From Roseihalotalea indica (GTDB taxonomy: Bacteria > Bacteroidota > Bacteroidia > Cytophagales > Cyclobacteriaceae): a stretch of DNA of 64,000 bases. The notes under the pieces are model-generated. The model saw only the letters and a program-made list of their open reading frames with translations. It was not told the DNA's origin and ran no database searches. The DNA is taken from positions 992,001 to 1,056,000 of the forward strand of contig NZ_JAINFL010000001.1 in assembly GCF_022458895.1 (NCBI RefSeq), written 5' to 3'. Made by a program: the position numbers and the translations under genes. This document shows, one piece after another, positions 27,270 to 36,655 of the stretch (the first letter of the stretch is position 1; each line of letters begins with the position of its first letter).

Positions 27270-27303
27270 CAAAACTAACACAATTTAGCATGACATGACC
27301 AAA
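27270..27303 (-). promoter_or_regulatory. Promoter for fabI
   Basis: Read on the minus strand, TTTG (27303-27300), 22 bases, then TAGTTTTG (27277-27270), matching the Bacteroidota consensus TTTG-N-TAnnTTTG. The fabI ATG follows 42 bases downstream. Confidence 0.55.
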
Positions 27304-27710
27304 TCGGTATACTTTTTTACCGGCATTACCCAGGAATCGGAATTGATTACAACATGTGGAACGGTAGGCAGATCTCCGTTAATCATCAGTCTTTACGCCA
27401 GATGATCAGCTATTGGTTTGCCTATGGGCTTTGGTAAAATAGTTTTACTAGTATTGGCAGGTTAAATCAGCCTACAGCCCGAAGCACAGACAAAAGCAAA
27501 AGAGCCAGAGTGCAGTACAGTAGATTTAAACTGGCGGTAGGGAATAAATGCCTGAGTGATAGCCTTATAAATATGATTAACAGAGTTATCTACAGAGTGG
27601 CTTTGATAGCTATTTTGGTAAAACCAGTGTTTAAACTTTAGTTTTTATAAAATTGTCAGTACCTTATGCATAGCCGGAAGCAAGGTGCCCTCAATGAGTT
27701 TTGTATACGC
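27304..27710. other. Intergenic region between fabI and the MarR gene
   Basis: A gap of about 400 bp between two divergent genes. There is no plausible ORF on either strand and no strong hairpin. Apart from the fabI promoter at its left edge, I see nothing definite; a MarR-binding dyad might be expected near 27600-27700 but none is clear. Confidence 0.4.
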
Positions 27711-28154
27711 ATGAATAATCAATTTCAGCAACAGGTTTTTTCTAATGAATGGCATAAATTACGAGTCAATCTGCTGTATACCGGCAGTTGGCTTCGGGGA
27801 GAGGTGGCAGGTTTTCTTAAGCCCTTTGGTATCACTCAGCAGCAATTTAATATCCTGAGCATTCTGCGAGACAATCATCCAAAAGCCCTTAGCACCCAGC
27901 AGCTACGTGACCGGCTGGTAGACCGTATGTCGGATACCTCTCGTCTGGTAGATCGGTTGCAACAAAAGAAGCTGGTATGTAAAGAAGAGTGCAGCCAGGA
28001 CAAACGTTTGGTAGACATTAATATTACCGAAAACGGAATGCAGTTACTGTGTCAGATCGACGCAGAAATGCCGCAACTGGATGAGGTACTTCAAACACTC
28101 ACCGAGAAAGAAGCTACTTTCCTCAATAAGCTGCTGGAGCGGTTACACCGATAA
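27711..28154 (+). CDS. MarR-family transcriptional regulator
   Basis: A 147-residue winged-helix protein. The helix-turn-helix and wing are in PFGITQQQFNILSILRD, LSTQQLRDRLVDRMSDTSRL and VDRLQQKKLVCKEE, followed by QDKRLVDINITENG typical of the MarR wing. The ATG at 27711 is preferred to a start 15 codons upstream because the family begins near this point. MarR proteins act as dimers and usually repress neighbouring or own genes on binding a small ligand. No efflux or catabolic target is adjacent, so the regulon is unknown. Confidence 0.9.
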   Translation: MNNQFQQQVFSNEWHKLRVNLLYTGSWLRGEVAGFLKPFGITQQQFNILSILRDNHPKALSTQQLRDRLVDRMSDTSRLVDRLQQKKLVCKEECSQDKRLVDINITENGMQLLCQIDAEMPQLDEVLQTLTEKEATFLNKLLERLHR

Positions 28155-28490
28155 GAGTAGAGATCCTTCATTTCCCTCACCACTTTTCGTAGGCAAACTT
28201 CCTGGTTTATAGAAAAGCCTGGCCGGTTGATCTATTAATTTTTTTGCCACCCAGACTCAATCTAATTTTCCTGCCACAATTCTACAACGTTAGAATCTGT
28301 TTCTCATAACTAATAGGGAGTAATCAAGGTTGGCTCTCCCTATTTACTGAAGCAACCTTCAGACACTCTTCTGGTACTCAATACAAACAGAGAATTTAGT
28401 TTGTCAAAATAGGAGAAATAATTTCTGTAAAAGATAATTCATGCTTATTTTCACTAACAGCAATCTGCTGTTCATATTAACAGTACTGCC
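28155..28490. other. Intergenic region containing a 9-bp stem hairpin
   Basis: A 336-bp gap. The main feature is the inverted repeat at 28312-28344 (listed separately). No ORF or promoter is convincing. Confidence 0.4.
28312..28344. repeat. Hairpin AATAGGGAG / CTCCCTATT
   Basis: A perfect 9-bp inverted repeat (28312-28320 and 28336-28344) with a 15-base loop. No T-run follows on either strand, so it may be an operator or an RNA structure rather than a terminator. It is about 160 bases after the MarR gene and 150 before the next gene. Confidence 0.5.
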
Positions 28491-28874
28491 ATGAAAAAAA
28501 TGTGCCTATTTATTTTTGCATTTTGCCTGTTGGTAATGGCTACTCAAGCCCAGGATTTACCGGATCAGGCATCACCCATACAACCAGAAGAGCAAGCAAC
28601 CAGCATGACTGACGAAATGGATGCACAGATACGCCTGGACCAAGAACAACGTTCGGCAGTGCAGCAAACTTGGGCAGAGTACTTTGCCGGCATGGAAAAG
28701 CTGGACCAGGCCGAAAGCAAGAGGGCCGCTCACCGTAAGGCTTTGCTGAAATTAGAGCAATCCAGAGATTTTAAGATGAAAGGGATTCTGGACGAAGATC
28801 AGTATACTCAATACGAAGATTTTCTAAAGAATAACCTGGCCTCTGGCAAAGACAAAAGCAAAGAAAACTCTTGA
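28491..28874 (+). CDS. Small secreted helical protein (Spy/LTxxQ-like)
   Basis: A 127-residue protein with signal peptide LFIFAFCLLVMATQAQ. The mature protein is highly charged and helical (MDAQIRLDQEQRSAVQQTW, AHRKALLKLEQSRDFKMKG, LDEDQYTQYEDFLKNNL), the plan of periplasmic Spy/CpxP-like proteins that have LTxxQ motifs; here the final helix ends 'ILDEDQYTQYEDF', which fits the pattern loosely. A role as a periplasmic chaperone or envelope-stress protein is possible. It stands alone. Confidence 0.6.
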   Translation: MKKMCLFIFAFCLLVMATQAQDLPDQASPIQPEEQATSMTDEMDAQIRLDQEQRSAVQQTWAEYFAGMEKLDQAESKRAAHRKALLKLEQSRDFKMKGILDEDQYTQYEDFLKNNLASGKDKSKENS

Positions 28875-29030
28875 CTGGCACACATCTGAGTAGTAATACA
28901 AACGGTATAGCAATAACATTCATAACTTTATTAGAGTTATGAAAAAGACCTGATTCATTAGCTCTGAACAAGTAAGTCAGGCCTTGTCAACTATAAAATT
29001 TATGTTATCCTATACACTTTGATACCCAGT

Positions 29031-29885
29031 ATGCATTCTTTATTTAAACTTTCTATCTTCTTACTGAGCGTATTTTACGCTCCATTGGCTATGGCTCAGG
29101 AGGGTATTACCATGTGTGCCCCGTCCAAACCAACCAACACTGAGCAGTTTGCTGCTCTAGCCAGTAATCCGGACTTCCGGGCAAAGCACGATCTGGTAGC
29201 CTATACTCATACGAGTGCGGCTGGTGAAGACATTACTTTTCCTACTCCCGATGGACAGCAGGGATCAGCTTATTATCTTCCAGCTAAAGGAAATTCCAAT
29301 AAGTATCTGTTCGTCATTCACGAATGGTGGGGGTTAAACGATCAGATTAAGCGAGAGGCGGAAAAGCTAGCAAAAGATTTGGGGCAGGTTAACGTGATGG
29401 CTCTCGACCTGTATGATGGAAAAGTAGCAACCAGCCAGCAGCAGGCGCAGCAATATGTGCAATCTGTTTCTACCGATCGGGCAAAAGCAATTATACAAGG
29501 GGCTATTCAGAAGGCAGGGACAGGTGCGGAGATTGCCACTATTGGCTGGTGCTTTGGAGGAGGATGGTCGTTACAGGCCACTATTCTGGCTGGTGAGCAG
29601 GCTACTGGCTGTGTGATGTACTACGGCATGCCCGTGCAGGAGATGAGCGAGATCAAGAAAATCAATACAGATGTGCTGGGCATTTTTGCTGAGTATGATG
29701 GACACATTACCCCGGAAGTGGTAGAGCAGTTTGAGCAGAATATGGAAGAAGCTGGTAAGGAAATTACCGTTCATATGTACGAAGCAGATCATGCTTTTGC
29801 TAACCCCAGTGGCTCCAGTTATGATGGCGAATCTGCCAAAGATGCTTACGATAAAACGTTAGCTTTTTTGAAAGAACATTTATAA
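29031..29885 (+). CDS. Secreted dienelactone hydrolase-family protein
   Basis: A 284-residue alpha/beta hydrolase with a signal peptide (SLFKLSIFLLSVFYAPLAMAQ). The DLH fold is clear: FVIHEWWGLNDQIKREAEKL early, the nucleophile C174 in TIGWCFGGGWSL, D223 in FAEYDGHI and H254 in EADHAFANP, giving the Cys-Asp-His triad of the family. Export is unusual compared with cytosolic dienelactone hydrolases, so the substrate is probably not dienelactone. The ATG at 29031 is preferred to an upstream TTG. The end overlaps the radC stop on the other strand by six bases. Confidence 0.9.
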   Translation: MHSLFKLSIFLLSVFYAPLAMAQEGITMCAPSKPTNTEQFAALASNPDFRAKHDLVAYTHTSAAGEDITFPTPDGQQGSAYYLPAKGNSNKYLFVIHEWWGLNDQIKREAEKLAKDLGQVNVMALDLYDGKVATSQQQAQQYVQSVSTDRAKAIIQGAIQKAGTGAEIATIGWCFGGGWSLQATILAGEQATGCVMYYGMPVQEMSEIKKINTDVLGIFAEYDGHITPEVVEQFEQNMEEAGKEITVHMYEADHAFANPSGSSYDGESAKDAYDKTLAFLKEHL

Positions 29886-30581
29886 CACTCCTTCATCAGC
29901 AAAACTAAAGTAGCCGTGATCGGCGAAGATGATATGATCCAGCACGGGCAAGTCCAGGTGCTTGCCCGCCTCTTTCAGTTTGCGGGTGAGGTGCAGGTCG
30001 GTTTGGCTCGGCTTTAGATTACCCGATGGATGATTATGCACCAGTACGATAGAGCTGGCTAGTTTTTCCAGCGCTTCTTTAAAAATCGTTTTTGGGTCGG
30101 CCACCGTACCGCTCACTCCGCCCTGGCTTACACAATAAGTTCTGATCACCATATTGGCCCGGTTCAGCAAAATAATCCAAAATTGCTCTACCGGCTGGTC
30201 TAGCAGATAGGGCTGCATAACGCGGTAGGCATCTTCCGAGCTCAGAATTTTTTCTCGCTTTACGGGCTCGCTGGCTTTTCGGCGCCGCCCCAGCTCCAGC
30301 GCACTGACAATGCTGATAGCTTTAGCTTCTCCAATTCCGTCAAATTTCTTCAAATCCTGTACCGTGAGTTTAGCTAGCTCATGCAGATTATGATCTACAC
30401 TATGCAGAATTTCTTTGCTCACGTCCACTGCGCTTTTATCACGTGTGCCTGACCCAATCAGAATGGCAATGAGTTCGGCATCAGATAGAGCCGCCCGTCC
30501 TTTTAACAATAATTTTTCTCTTGGCCTGTCTTCTTCAGCCCAGCTTAAAATACCTCGTTCTCGCAAACTGCTTACCTTCAT
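29880..30581 (-). CDS. radC: RadC-family JAB1/MPN-domain protein
   Basis: A 233-residue protein. The N-terminal half has a helix-hairpin-helix region (LTVQDLKKFDGIGEAKAIS) and the C-terminal half a metal-dependent JAMM motif (VHNHPSGNLKPSQTD). The RPREKLLLKGRAALSDAELI start is typical. It was named a DNA repair protein, but the true function of RadC is unsettled; it is linked to natural transformation and mobile elements in some bacteria. Convergent with the dienelactone hydrolase gene. Confidence 0.95.
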   Translation of the reverse strand: MKVSSLRERGILSWAEEDRPREKLLLKGRAALSDAELIAILIGSGTRDKSAVDVSKEILHSVDHNLHELAKLTVQDLKKFDGIGEAKAISIVSALELGRRRKASEPVKREKILSSEDAYRVMQPYLLDQPVEQFWIILLNRANMVIRTYCVSQGGVSGTVADPKTIFKEALEKLASSIVLVHNHPSGNLKPSQTDLHLTRKLKEAGKHLDLPVLDHIIFADHGYFSFADEGVL

Positions 30582-30607
30582 AATCTTCAGAGTATTCCTG
30601 GATGCAA

Positions 30608-30646
30608 GAAAAGAAAAAAGCCTTATACGTTAAATGTATAAGACTT
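30608..30646 (-). terminator. Terminator after the haloperoxidase gene
   Basis: On the minus strand, a stem (CTTATAC / GTATAAG, 30622-30628 and 30636-30642, plus AAG/CTT outside one mismatch) is followed by a T-rich tail corresponding to 30620-30608. It lies about 115 bases after the haloperoxidase stop and shares a flank with the rpsT terminator. Confidence 0.6.
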
Positions 30647-30760
30647 GCGAATATAAGGTGTGTATTATTTTGTTATAATTACACTGAAGGTAATGGTGCT
30701 TTTTCTAATTTTATGCGCCGGCCTTTTTTTTGATACCCTGGGAGATACTTCGGGTGTTTC

Positions 30761-32716
30761 CTAGATAGTTTTCACCTTCCCGTGTTTAATAAGCACTTTG
30801 CTGCCATCAAACTTTTCCAGGGTCATATAGGAGTTTTCCAGCGGGTTATACATGATACTTTGCTCCTGCAACATGCCGATGGCAATTTCCTCGCCCATGC
30901 GCATGGATTCTACGTAATCAGAATAGTAATGGACCCCTGCCCAGTTACGCCCGATAGAAATATTAGCTGCCAGTTTGTTTAACTCACCACCCACGGATAA
31001 AGCGTCAGTCTTTACGGTTTCTAATTTTTCACCATCGGCCCGAGGAATGAATGCATATTTACTTTCTGATTCATTCGAGGTAATCTTGAATGATTTTTTA
31101 TTGGACGCAATATTTAAATACTGGTCGGTATCAAAGAACGCTTTCAGGATAGTAACACAGGCACCGGCTACCGTGGCGTGCCCGGCACCGTAAGAAGGGT
31201 GCATGGGCGAACCCTCACAGAAAGCCATCGGCAATAAATAATTATGATCGATATCGCACTTTATGTCGGGATTTGCCATTGTGTAACCCTCTCCAAAATC
31301 CGGATTAAGAATGTCTACTTCGCTCAAAATAGATTTTAAATCGTTTTGCATCTGATCAATTAATGACACATGGGACGCAGTATCGTACCGGGAATCAATA
31401 CAGTGGCCGATAATTTTATCGTGCATTTGCAGGCGGGCGGCCAAAGCTTCAGGGCGCAGACGGCGATGAATATTGAACTTCTGAAAACGTACTGCCTTCA
31501 AAGCCCGAGTAGCTACTTCCGGTACCAGCGTCAGAATGTGCGGGCCACCGAAGTGAGCAAATCCTTGCTGCCGATCATACAAATCAGGTGACTGAAAAGG
31601 AATTCCTTGGTCAAAGGGAGCGCCAGCAGATAATAAGATTAAACAAGCATTTAGGTAAGCTTCGTAAAGAGCATCATAGTGCACATACGTAGCCAGATCG
31701 CGACCGGTGGTAATGAAACGCCGTTTCTTCAATCCTTCCGCTTTTTCATCCTGAATGTATTGTTCCAGACCTCGGAAGTCGGCACCGTTTTGCACGTCGA
31801 GCCACTCATCCCAGCGTTGCATAAAATCTACTTCGGGCTTAGCCGTGCGAACGCGTTGATCAATACGCAATGCTCCAAAAGCAATGTAACCGTCGGCAGG
31901 GATATGCTCAGGATCCGTTTTATTGACTCCGGTATTACCCAATAGCAAAAACTGTGATAGGTAAGGGCCGGTCAGATCACCGGGGGCAAATCCGCGAAAA
32001 GCAGTATCCAGAGTAAATTTGCCCCGATGTATTGTGTTATGATGATATTCTTTAGGATCAGGCTGTTTGAAAAAAGGTAATTTATTGAGATGTTTAATGA
32101 GTTGCTTAGCCCGCGCCCGGTAGCCATCTTCAGTTTGAGTATCTTCGGATTTAGAGTACAGGGTAGCTAGGGGAATGTCGCGCAGCAAGGCTTGCGCATA
32201 GACTTCCCCTATCTCGGCAGTGAGCTCGTCGCTTCCTAATTTTGGTACGGGTTTCATGGTCACCGCTTGAGCATCAGGGCCTTGTACGTCAAATGTAAGG
32301 CCCGCACCGGAGCTTTCCCAGGCTCTGATTTTCACCGGCATTCCATCTTTACCGCCGGTCTTTCCCTTTTCCGACTTCCAATCGGGCTGTACTTTGCAAT
32401 AGGGGTCTTTTTCGGCTTCATCTATTATAAAACCAGGACCCAGTGGGGTGTTTTCAAACTCTTTAGGATCTCCACTGTCAATGCCCTTTACGAAGAGTTG
32501 GTAATGGGTAGGATCTGATACCAGGCCAATCTTAGCATCATGCTTTAGCCCCTTAGTGAAATTCATCAGATAAGTCTTCTCTCCTTGATGATTCACATAG
32601 TGGCGCTCATCGCCATTATCTACATGTTCATCGGGGTGTACTCGCTTATTGGCAATTTTGGCTGCCTTGATACGAGTTTTAAGGGCTTTCTTCTTTCGCT
32701 TCTTCAGGTTCTTCAT
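30761..32716 (-). CDS. Vanadium-dependent haloperoxidase-type protein
   Basis: A 651-residue helical protein of the vanadium haloperoxidase/PAP2 superfamily. Vanadate-site residues by motif: K413 and R421 in KFNIHRRLRPE, G512-H513 in HPSYGAGHATVAG, and R590 and H596 in GRNWAGVHYYSD. The usual Ser before GH is Ala511. The length and the double pattern HRRLRPE...HPSY resemble seaweed-type bromoperoxidases. I see no signal peptide; the start is very basic (MKNLKKRKKKALKTRIKAA), and the frame is open 21 codons upstream. Activity would use peroxide and halide to halogenate organics, common in marine bacteria; a phosphatase activity is also possible. Confidence 0.88.
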   Translation of the reverse strand: MKNLKKRKKKALKTRIKAAKIANKRVHPDEHVDNGDERHYVNHQGEKTYLMNFTKGLKHDAKIGLVSDPTHYQLFVKGIDSGDPKEFENTPLGPGFIIDEAEKDPYCKVQPDWKSEKGKTGGKDGMPVKIRAWESSGAGLTFDVQGPDAQAVTMKPVPKLGSDELTAEIGEVYAQALLRDIPLATLYSKSEDTQTEDGYRARAKQLIKHLNKLPFFKQPDPKEYHHNTIHRGKFTLDTAFRGFAPGDLTGPYLSQFLLLGNTGVNKTDPEHIPADGYIAFGALRIDQRVRTAKPEVDFMQRWDEWLDVQNGADFRGLEQYIQDEKAEGLKKRRFITTGRDLATYVHYDALYEAYLNACLILLSAGAPFDQGIPFQSPDLYDRQQGFAHFGGPHILTLVPEVATRALKAVRFQKFNIHRRLRPEALAARLQMHDKIIGHCIDSRYDTASHVSLIDQMQNDLKSILSEVDILNPDFGEGYTMANPDIKCDIDHNYLLPMAFCEGSPMHPSYGAGHATVAGACVTILKAFFDTDQYLNIASNKKSFKITSNESESKYAFIPRADGEKLETVKTDALSVGGELNKLAANISIGRNWAGVHYYSDYVESMRMGEEIAIGMLQEQSIMYNPLENSYMTLEKFDGSKVLIKHGKVKTI

Positions 32717-32931
32717 GGGTTGTGGGATTAAAGTGAAGAGTAAAGTTATTTCCTGCTTACTCTTACTGCTTAGTATCAATGAACCTGAAAAGGTAACCCG
32801 CTGTGCCTTAGAAGAATGAGAGTGAAATTCGCGAAATAAATAGAAATGCTTGGGGCGGAATGTTTTGTTTTAAAGTACTTATGAGCTATGGCCTACTGTT
32901 GACTGTTAATGCATGTTCAATGCAAGCTTGT

Positions 32932-32969
32932 AAAAAGAAAAAGCCTTACACTTTTTAAGCGTAAGGCTT
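32932..32969 (-). terminator. Terminator after rpsT
   Basis: A perfect 9-bp stem AAGCCTTAC (32941-32949) / GTAAGGCTT (32961-32969) with a T-rich tail on the minus strand (32942-32932). It lies 32 bases after the rpsT stop. Confidence 0.85.
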
Positions 32970-33000
32970 CAAATAATTTATATATAAGGCGTGTATTATG

Positions 33001-33255
33001 CTATGCTAATTGGTTGACATGCTTTGCCAACTGCGACTTTTGATGAGACGCTTTGTTTCTGTGAATGATATTTTTCTTGGCTAATTTATCCAGCATACCC
33101 GATACCTCTTTATACAGCTTTTCTGCCTCCGATTTCTCGGTGGTGTCTCGCAGCCGCTTCATATAGGTACGCGTGGTTTTTAATTGATAGCGGTTTCGTA
33201 GCCGCTTGGTCTCGCTTGAGCGAATTCTTTTTAATGCTGACTTATGATTTGCCAT
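33001..33255 (-). CDS. rpsT: 30S ribosomal protein S20
   Basis: An 84-residue, very basic protein that binds 16S rRNA early in small-subunit assembly. The start MANHKSALKRIRSSETKRLRN and the ending SQLAKHVNQLA are typical of S20. It is monocistronic, followed by a strong terminator, as is usual for this gene. Confidence 0.97.
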   Translation of the reverse strand: MANHKSALKRIRSSETKRLRNRYQLKTTRTYMKRLRDTTEKSEAEKLYKEVSGMLDKLAKKNIIHRNKASHQKSQLAKHVNQLA

Positions 33256-33601
33256 AATTAGTACGTGTATATTCTTCCGTTCGCTTGGATAAACAGAATT
33301 CTTTCTGCTTTAGTTTAAAAGGATTGCAAATTTAGAGACATTTCTCCAATATGCCAAACTTTTCTCTAATTGATTGATAAATGGCTGGGTGGTTAAATTG
33401 TTGAATGGCTGATTGTTGAATTGTTTAAATTTGCACATTGCACGGGGTGCCCCACACATTGTTATCTCTCGGTTTTCCTGCTTCCATGATCCCCTCATCC
33501 CCCTGCTCCTCGCACCAGGTGCCGAGCCAAGGTATCTGGAAATGAAACTCTGGTATTTTCTAGCGAGTTATCGTACATTGCGTAGCTAAATTGGATTGCG
33601 A
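33256..33601. other. Intergenic region with low-complexity tract
   Basis: A 346-bp gap between divergent rpsT and pcrA. Positions about 33365-33430 are a degenerate tract of GGTTAAATTG / TTGAATGG / GATTGTTGAATTG words. The open frame at 33310-33498 is built from this tract and is not a gene. A G/C-rich dyad GGGGTGCCCC lies near 33443. Confidence 0.5.
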
Positions 33602-35851
33602 ATGGATTATATAGAAAGCCTGAACGGACCGCAGCGCGAAGCAGTCGTTAATACCGAAGGACCTACCCTGATTATTGCCGGGGCCGGGTCTGGGAAGACG
33701 CGGGTACTGACCTACCGCATTGCGTTTCTAATGCAGCAGAAAGGGATTGACCCATTTAGTATTTTATCATTAACATTTACTAATAAGGCTGCTCGGGAGA
33801 TGCGGGAGCGTATCGAGAAAGTAGTAGGCACTGAGGCTCGTAACCTGTGGATGGGCACTTTTCACTCGGTTTTTGCCCGGATTTTGCGGGCCGAAGCCAG
33901 TAAGTTGGGCTATCATAGTAATTTCACCATATACGATACGGACGATTCCAAAACACTCATCCGGAGCATCGTAAAAGAGTCTGGGCTGGATGAGAAAGTA
34001 TACAAACCTAATGTGGTGCTTAATCGAATTTCCAGTGCCAAAAACCGTCTGATCTCCTGGCGTGCGTATCAGGATAACGCCTCCATTCGGGCTGAAGATG
34101 AGGCCGCTGCTAAACCTCATATGGCTAAGCTATACCGGATTTATGCAGAACGGTGCTTTAAGTCAGACGCCATGGATTTTGACGATCTATTGTTCAATAC
34201 AAATGTCTTGTTTCGCGAGCATCTGGATGTGCTCAATAAATACCAACAGCGCTTTCAGTATGTGCTGGTAGACGAGTTTCAAGATACAAATATATCGCAG
34301 TATCTGATTACGAAAAAGCTGGCAGCGGTGCGTCGTAATATTTGTGTGGTGGGTGATGATGCGCAGAGTATTTACGCGTTTCGTGGGGCTGATATTCAGA
34401 ACATCCTGAATTACCAGAAAGATTTTCCTGAAGCTCAGGTCTTTAAGCTGGAGCAGAATTATCGCTCTACCCAAAATATTATTAATGCGGCTAACTCGGT
34501 GATCGCCCGAAATAAAGCCCAGCTTAAAAAACATATCTGGACAGCTAATGAGGAGGGTGAACTGGTTGAGGTAATAAAAGCTACCTCTGATCAGGAAGAA
34601 GGGCGTCTGGTAGCATATTCCATTTTTGAAGCCAAAAACAACCAGCATGCCCGCTACCGCGATTTTGTCATTTTGTACCGTACCAACAGCCAGTCGCGGG
34701 CGATGGAAGAAGCTTTACGGAAGCGGAATATCAAGTACAAGGTAGTCGGCGGGCTTTCATTTTATCAGCGTAAAGAAATCAAGGATCTGATTGCCTACAT
34801 GCGCTACGCTATTAATCCGAATGACGAGCAGGCTTTTCGGCGTATTGTTAACCTTCCGAAGCGTGGTATTGGGGGGACATCCATCGATAAAGTAGTGGTA
34901 GCAGCGTACGAGCATGATTTTTCGATTTGGGATGTGCTGCAACAATCGGAAAAGCTATTTCCCGGCCGACTAGGTAAGTCATTAACGCAGTTTAAAGATA
35001 TGGTGAAAGGGTTTCAGCTAGAAGTTGCCCGTAAAGATGCCTTTGATGCAGCTTCCCATATTGCCAAGGGTTCAGGCTTGCTACGGGAGCTGTACGAAGA
35101 TAAAACTATTGAGGGGCTAAGCCGCTACGAAAACGTGCAGGAATTGCTCAACGCTATTAAAGAGTTTGTGGATGACCCGGAGGTGGAAGATAAAAGTCTG
35201 AGTGCCTTCTTACAGGAGGTGGCTTTGCTGACTTCTTCTGATCAGGACAAAGATGATGACCCGGATAAGGTGACGCTGATGACCATTCATATGGCCAAAG
35301 GGTTGGAGTTTCCGTACGTGTACGTGGTGGGTATGGAAGAAGATTTGTTCCCTTCGCAAATGATGCTGGCTAGCCGCCAGGACCTGGAAGAGGAACGCCG
35401 TCTGTTTTATGTGGCTATCACCCGATCTATGAAAAGGCTCACTTTGTCATATGCACTGACTCGCTATCGGTTTGGCCGTTTGAAAAACTGTGAGCCCAGC
35501 CGCTTTCTGGAAGAAATTGACCCGGTCTACATGATGGTAAACAAAGAGCTGGGTACCCGCTCGCCGGTGGGAGATACGAACCATGCCCGGGTACTGCTTA
35601 AAAGTATTCAGCGAGACCGATCTCGCACGCCAACGAACCGTAGTACTTATAAAGCACCTTCCGATTTTGCGCCCAGCGATACCAGCCAACTCGAGCCTGG
35701 CATGAAAGTGGAGCACCCTAAATTCGGATTTGGCCGGGTAGATGGCATTGATAGTGAAGGCGCTAACCGGAAAGCGAAGGTTATTTTTGACGATTTTGGA
35801 GAAAAGACACTATTGCTTAGCTTTGCAAAGCTGAAAATACACGAAGAGTAA
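33602..35851 (+). CDS. ATP-dependent DNA helicase, UvrD/PcrA type
   Basis: A 749-residue superfamily 1A 3'-5' helicase for repair and replication restart. Helicase motifs: Walker A in IAGAGSGKTRVLTYRI, Ia LTFTNKAAREMRER, II VDEFQDTN, III VVGDDAQSIYAFRGA, IV LEQNYRST, V VTLMTIHMAKGLEFPYV and VI RRLFYVAITRS. The C-terminal 60 residues (PGMKVEHPKFGFGRVDGI) form the RNA-polymerase/Tudor-like tail seen in PcrA. The start at 33602 puts DYIESLNGPQREAV at the N-terminus as in the family. No operon partner is evident. Confidence 0.96.
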   Translation: MDYIESLNGPQREAVVNTEGPTLIIAGAGSGKTRVLTYRIAFLMQQKGIDPFSILSLTFTNKAAREMRERIEKVVGTEARNLWMGTFHSVFARILRAEASKLGYHSNFTIYDTDDSKTLIRSIVKESGLDEKVYKPNVVLNRISSAKNRLISWRAYQDNASIRAEDEAAAKPHMAKLYRIYAERCFKSDAMDFDDLLFNTNVLFREHLDVLNKYQQRFQYVLVDEFQDTNISQYLITKKLAAVRRNICVVGDDAQSIYAFRGADIQNILNYQKDFPEAQVFKLEQNYRSTQNIINAANSVIARNKAQLKKHIWTANEEGELVEVIKATSDQEEGRLVAYSIFEAKNNQHARYRDFVILYRTNSQSRAMEEALRKRNIKYKVVGGLSFYQRKEIKDLIAYMRYAINPNDEQAFRRIVNLPKRGIGGTSIDKVVVAAYEHDFSIWDVLQQSEKLFPGRLGKSLTQFKDMVKGFQLEVARKDAFDAASHIAKGSGLLRELYEDKTIEGLSRYENVQELLNAIKEFVDDPEVEDKSLSAFLQEVALLTSSDQDKDDDPDKVTLMTIHMAKGLEFPYVYVVGMEEDLFPSQMMLASRQDLEEERRLFYVAITRSMKRLTLSYALTRYRFGRLKNCEPSRFLEEIDPVYMMVNKELGTRSPVGDTNHARVLLKSIQRDRSRTPTNRSTYKAPSDFAPSDTSQLEPGMKVEHPKFGFGRVDGIDSEGANRKAKVIFDDFGEKTLLLSFAKLKIHEE

Positions 35852-36019
35852 CCCCACTTTTTACACAAAAACCGACCTTGCTGGTTATAAGAATCCAGAC
35901 TTAGTCATTAAGAAATAAAAGAATTTCTTACTTTGCTGGCAATCAACCGCTTATTTTATCTGTTCTATAGGGGAAAACTCACTGTTCATTAACGCTATCT
36001 GACATTTAATAACAATCAC

Positions 36020-36652
36020 ATGCTTGAATATAACGCTAGCCGCCCGGACGTCATTCTGAAAGAATACGGACGCAATATCCAGAAACTTGCCAATTATCTA
36101 TCTACCATTGAAGACCGCGAGCAGCGTACGCGATACGCCTATACGCTCATTGAGCTCATGCGTCAACTTAATCCTAATGTAAAAGACAATAATGAAACCA
36201 CTCAAAAGCTGTGGGATGATCTTTTCATTATGACCAATTTTGCCTTGGATGTGGAGGCACCCTATCCGCCACCTGAAGTAGACATACTGACTAGAAAGCC
36301 CAAGCGCGTGCCCTACAGCACCGAGCCAGTTCGCTTTCGGCATTATGGAAAAAATATGGAGAGGCTGATAGCTCAGGCTAGCGAATTAGAAGATCCAACA
36401 GAAAAGCAAGGAGCTACCATCTACCTGGGTAAACTTATGAAAACATTCTACTCTACCTGGAACCGAGAGAATGTGGATGATGAGGTTATTCTGCGTGATC
36501 TGGAGCACATGTCTCGCGGTAAGCTGACCATCTCGATAGACGAGGTTAAACAAGGAAATCTATTTGATACCAATCAGCCAAAAAGCCGAAGCAATAATAA
36601 TAATAACAGTAATAAAGGTCGAAGAAGCAACAATCACCGAAGAAAACGATAG
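36020..36652 (+). CDS. DUF4290-family protein
   Basis: A 210-residue cytoplasmic protein of DUF4290, a family restricted to Bacteroidota. The first 170 residues are helical and conserved (MLEYNASRPDVILKEYGRN, RYAYTLIELMRQLNP, LEDPTEKQGATIYLGKLMK). The C-terminus is low-complexity, rich in Asn, Ser, Arg and Lys, ending SNNHRRKR, which may bind nucleic acid. It starts the unit with murA, three bases upstream of its ATG. Function is unknown; the constant linkage with murA suggests envelope synthesis. Confidence 0.9.
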   Translation: MLEYNASRPDVILKEYGRNIQKLANYLSTIEDREQRTRYAYTLIELMRQLNPNVKDNNETTQKLWDDLFIMTNFALDVEAPYPPPEVDILTRKPKRVPYSTEPVRFRHYGKNMERLIAQASELEDPTEKQGATIYLGKLMKTFYSTWNRENVDDEVILRDLEHMSRGKLTISIDEVKQGNLFDTNQPKSRSNNNNNSNKGRRSNNHRRKR

Positions 36653-36655
36653 TCA

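Noticed and set aside
33310..33498. 62-residue ORF on the minus strand between rpsT and pcrA
   Set aside because: It is built from the low-complexity tract (NQPFNNLTTQPF) and has no other support.
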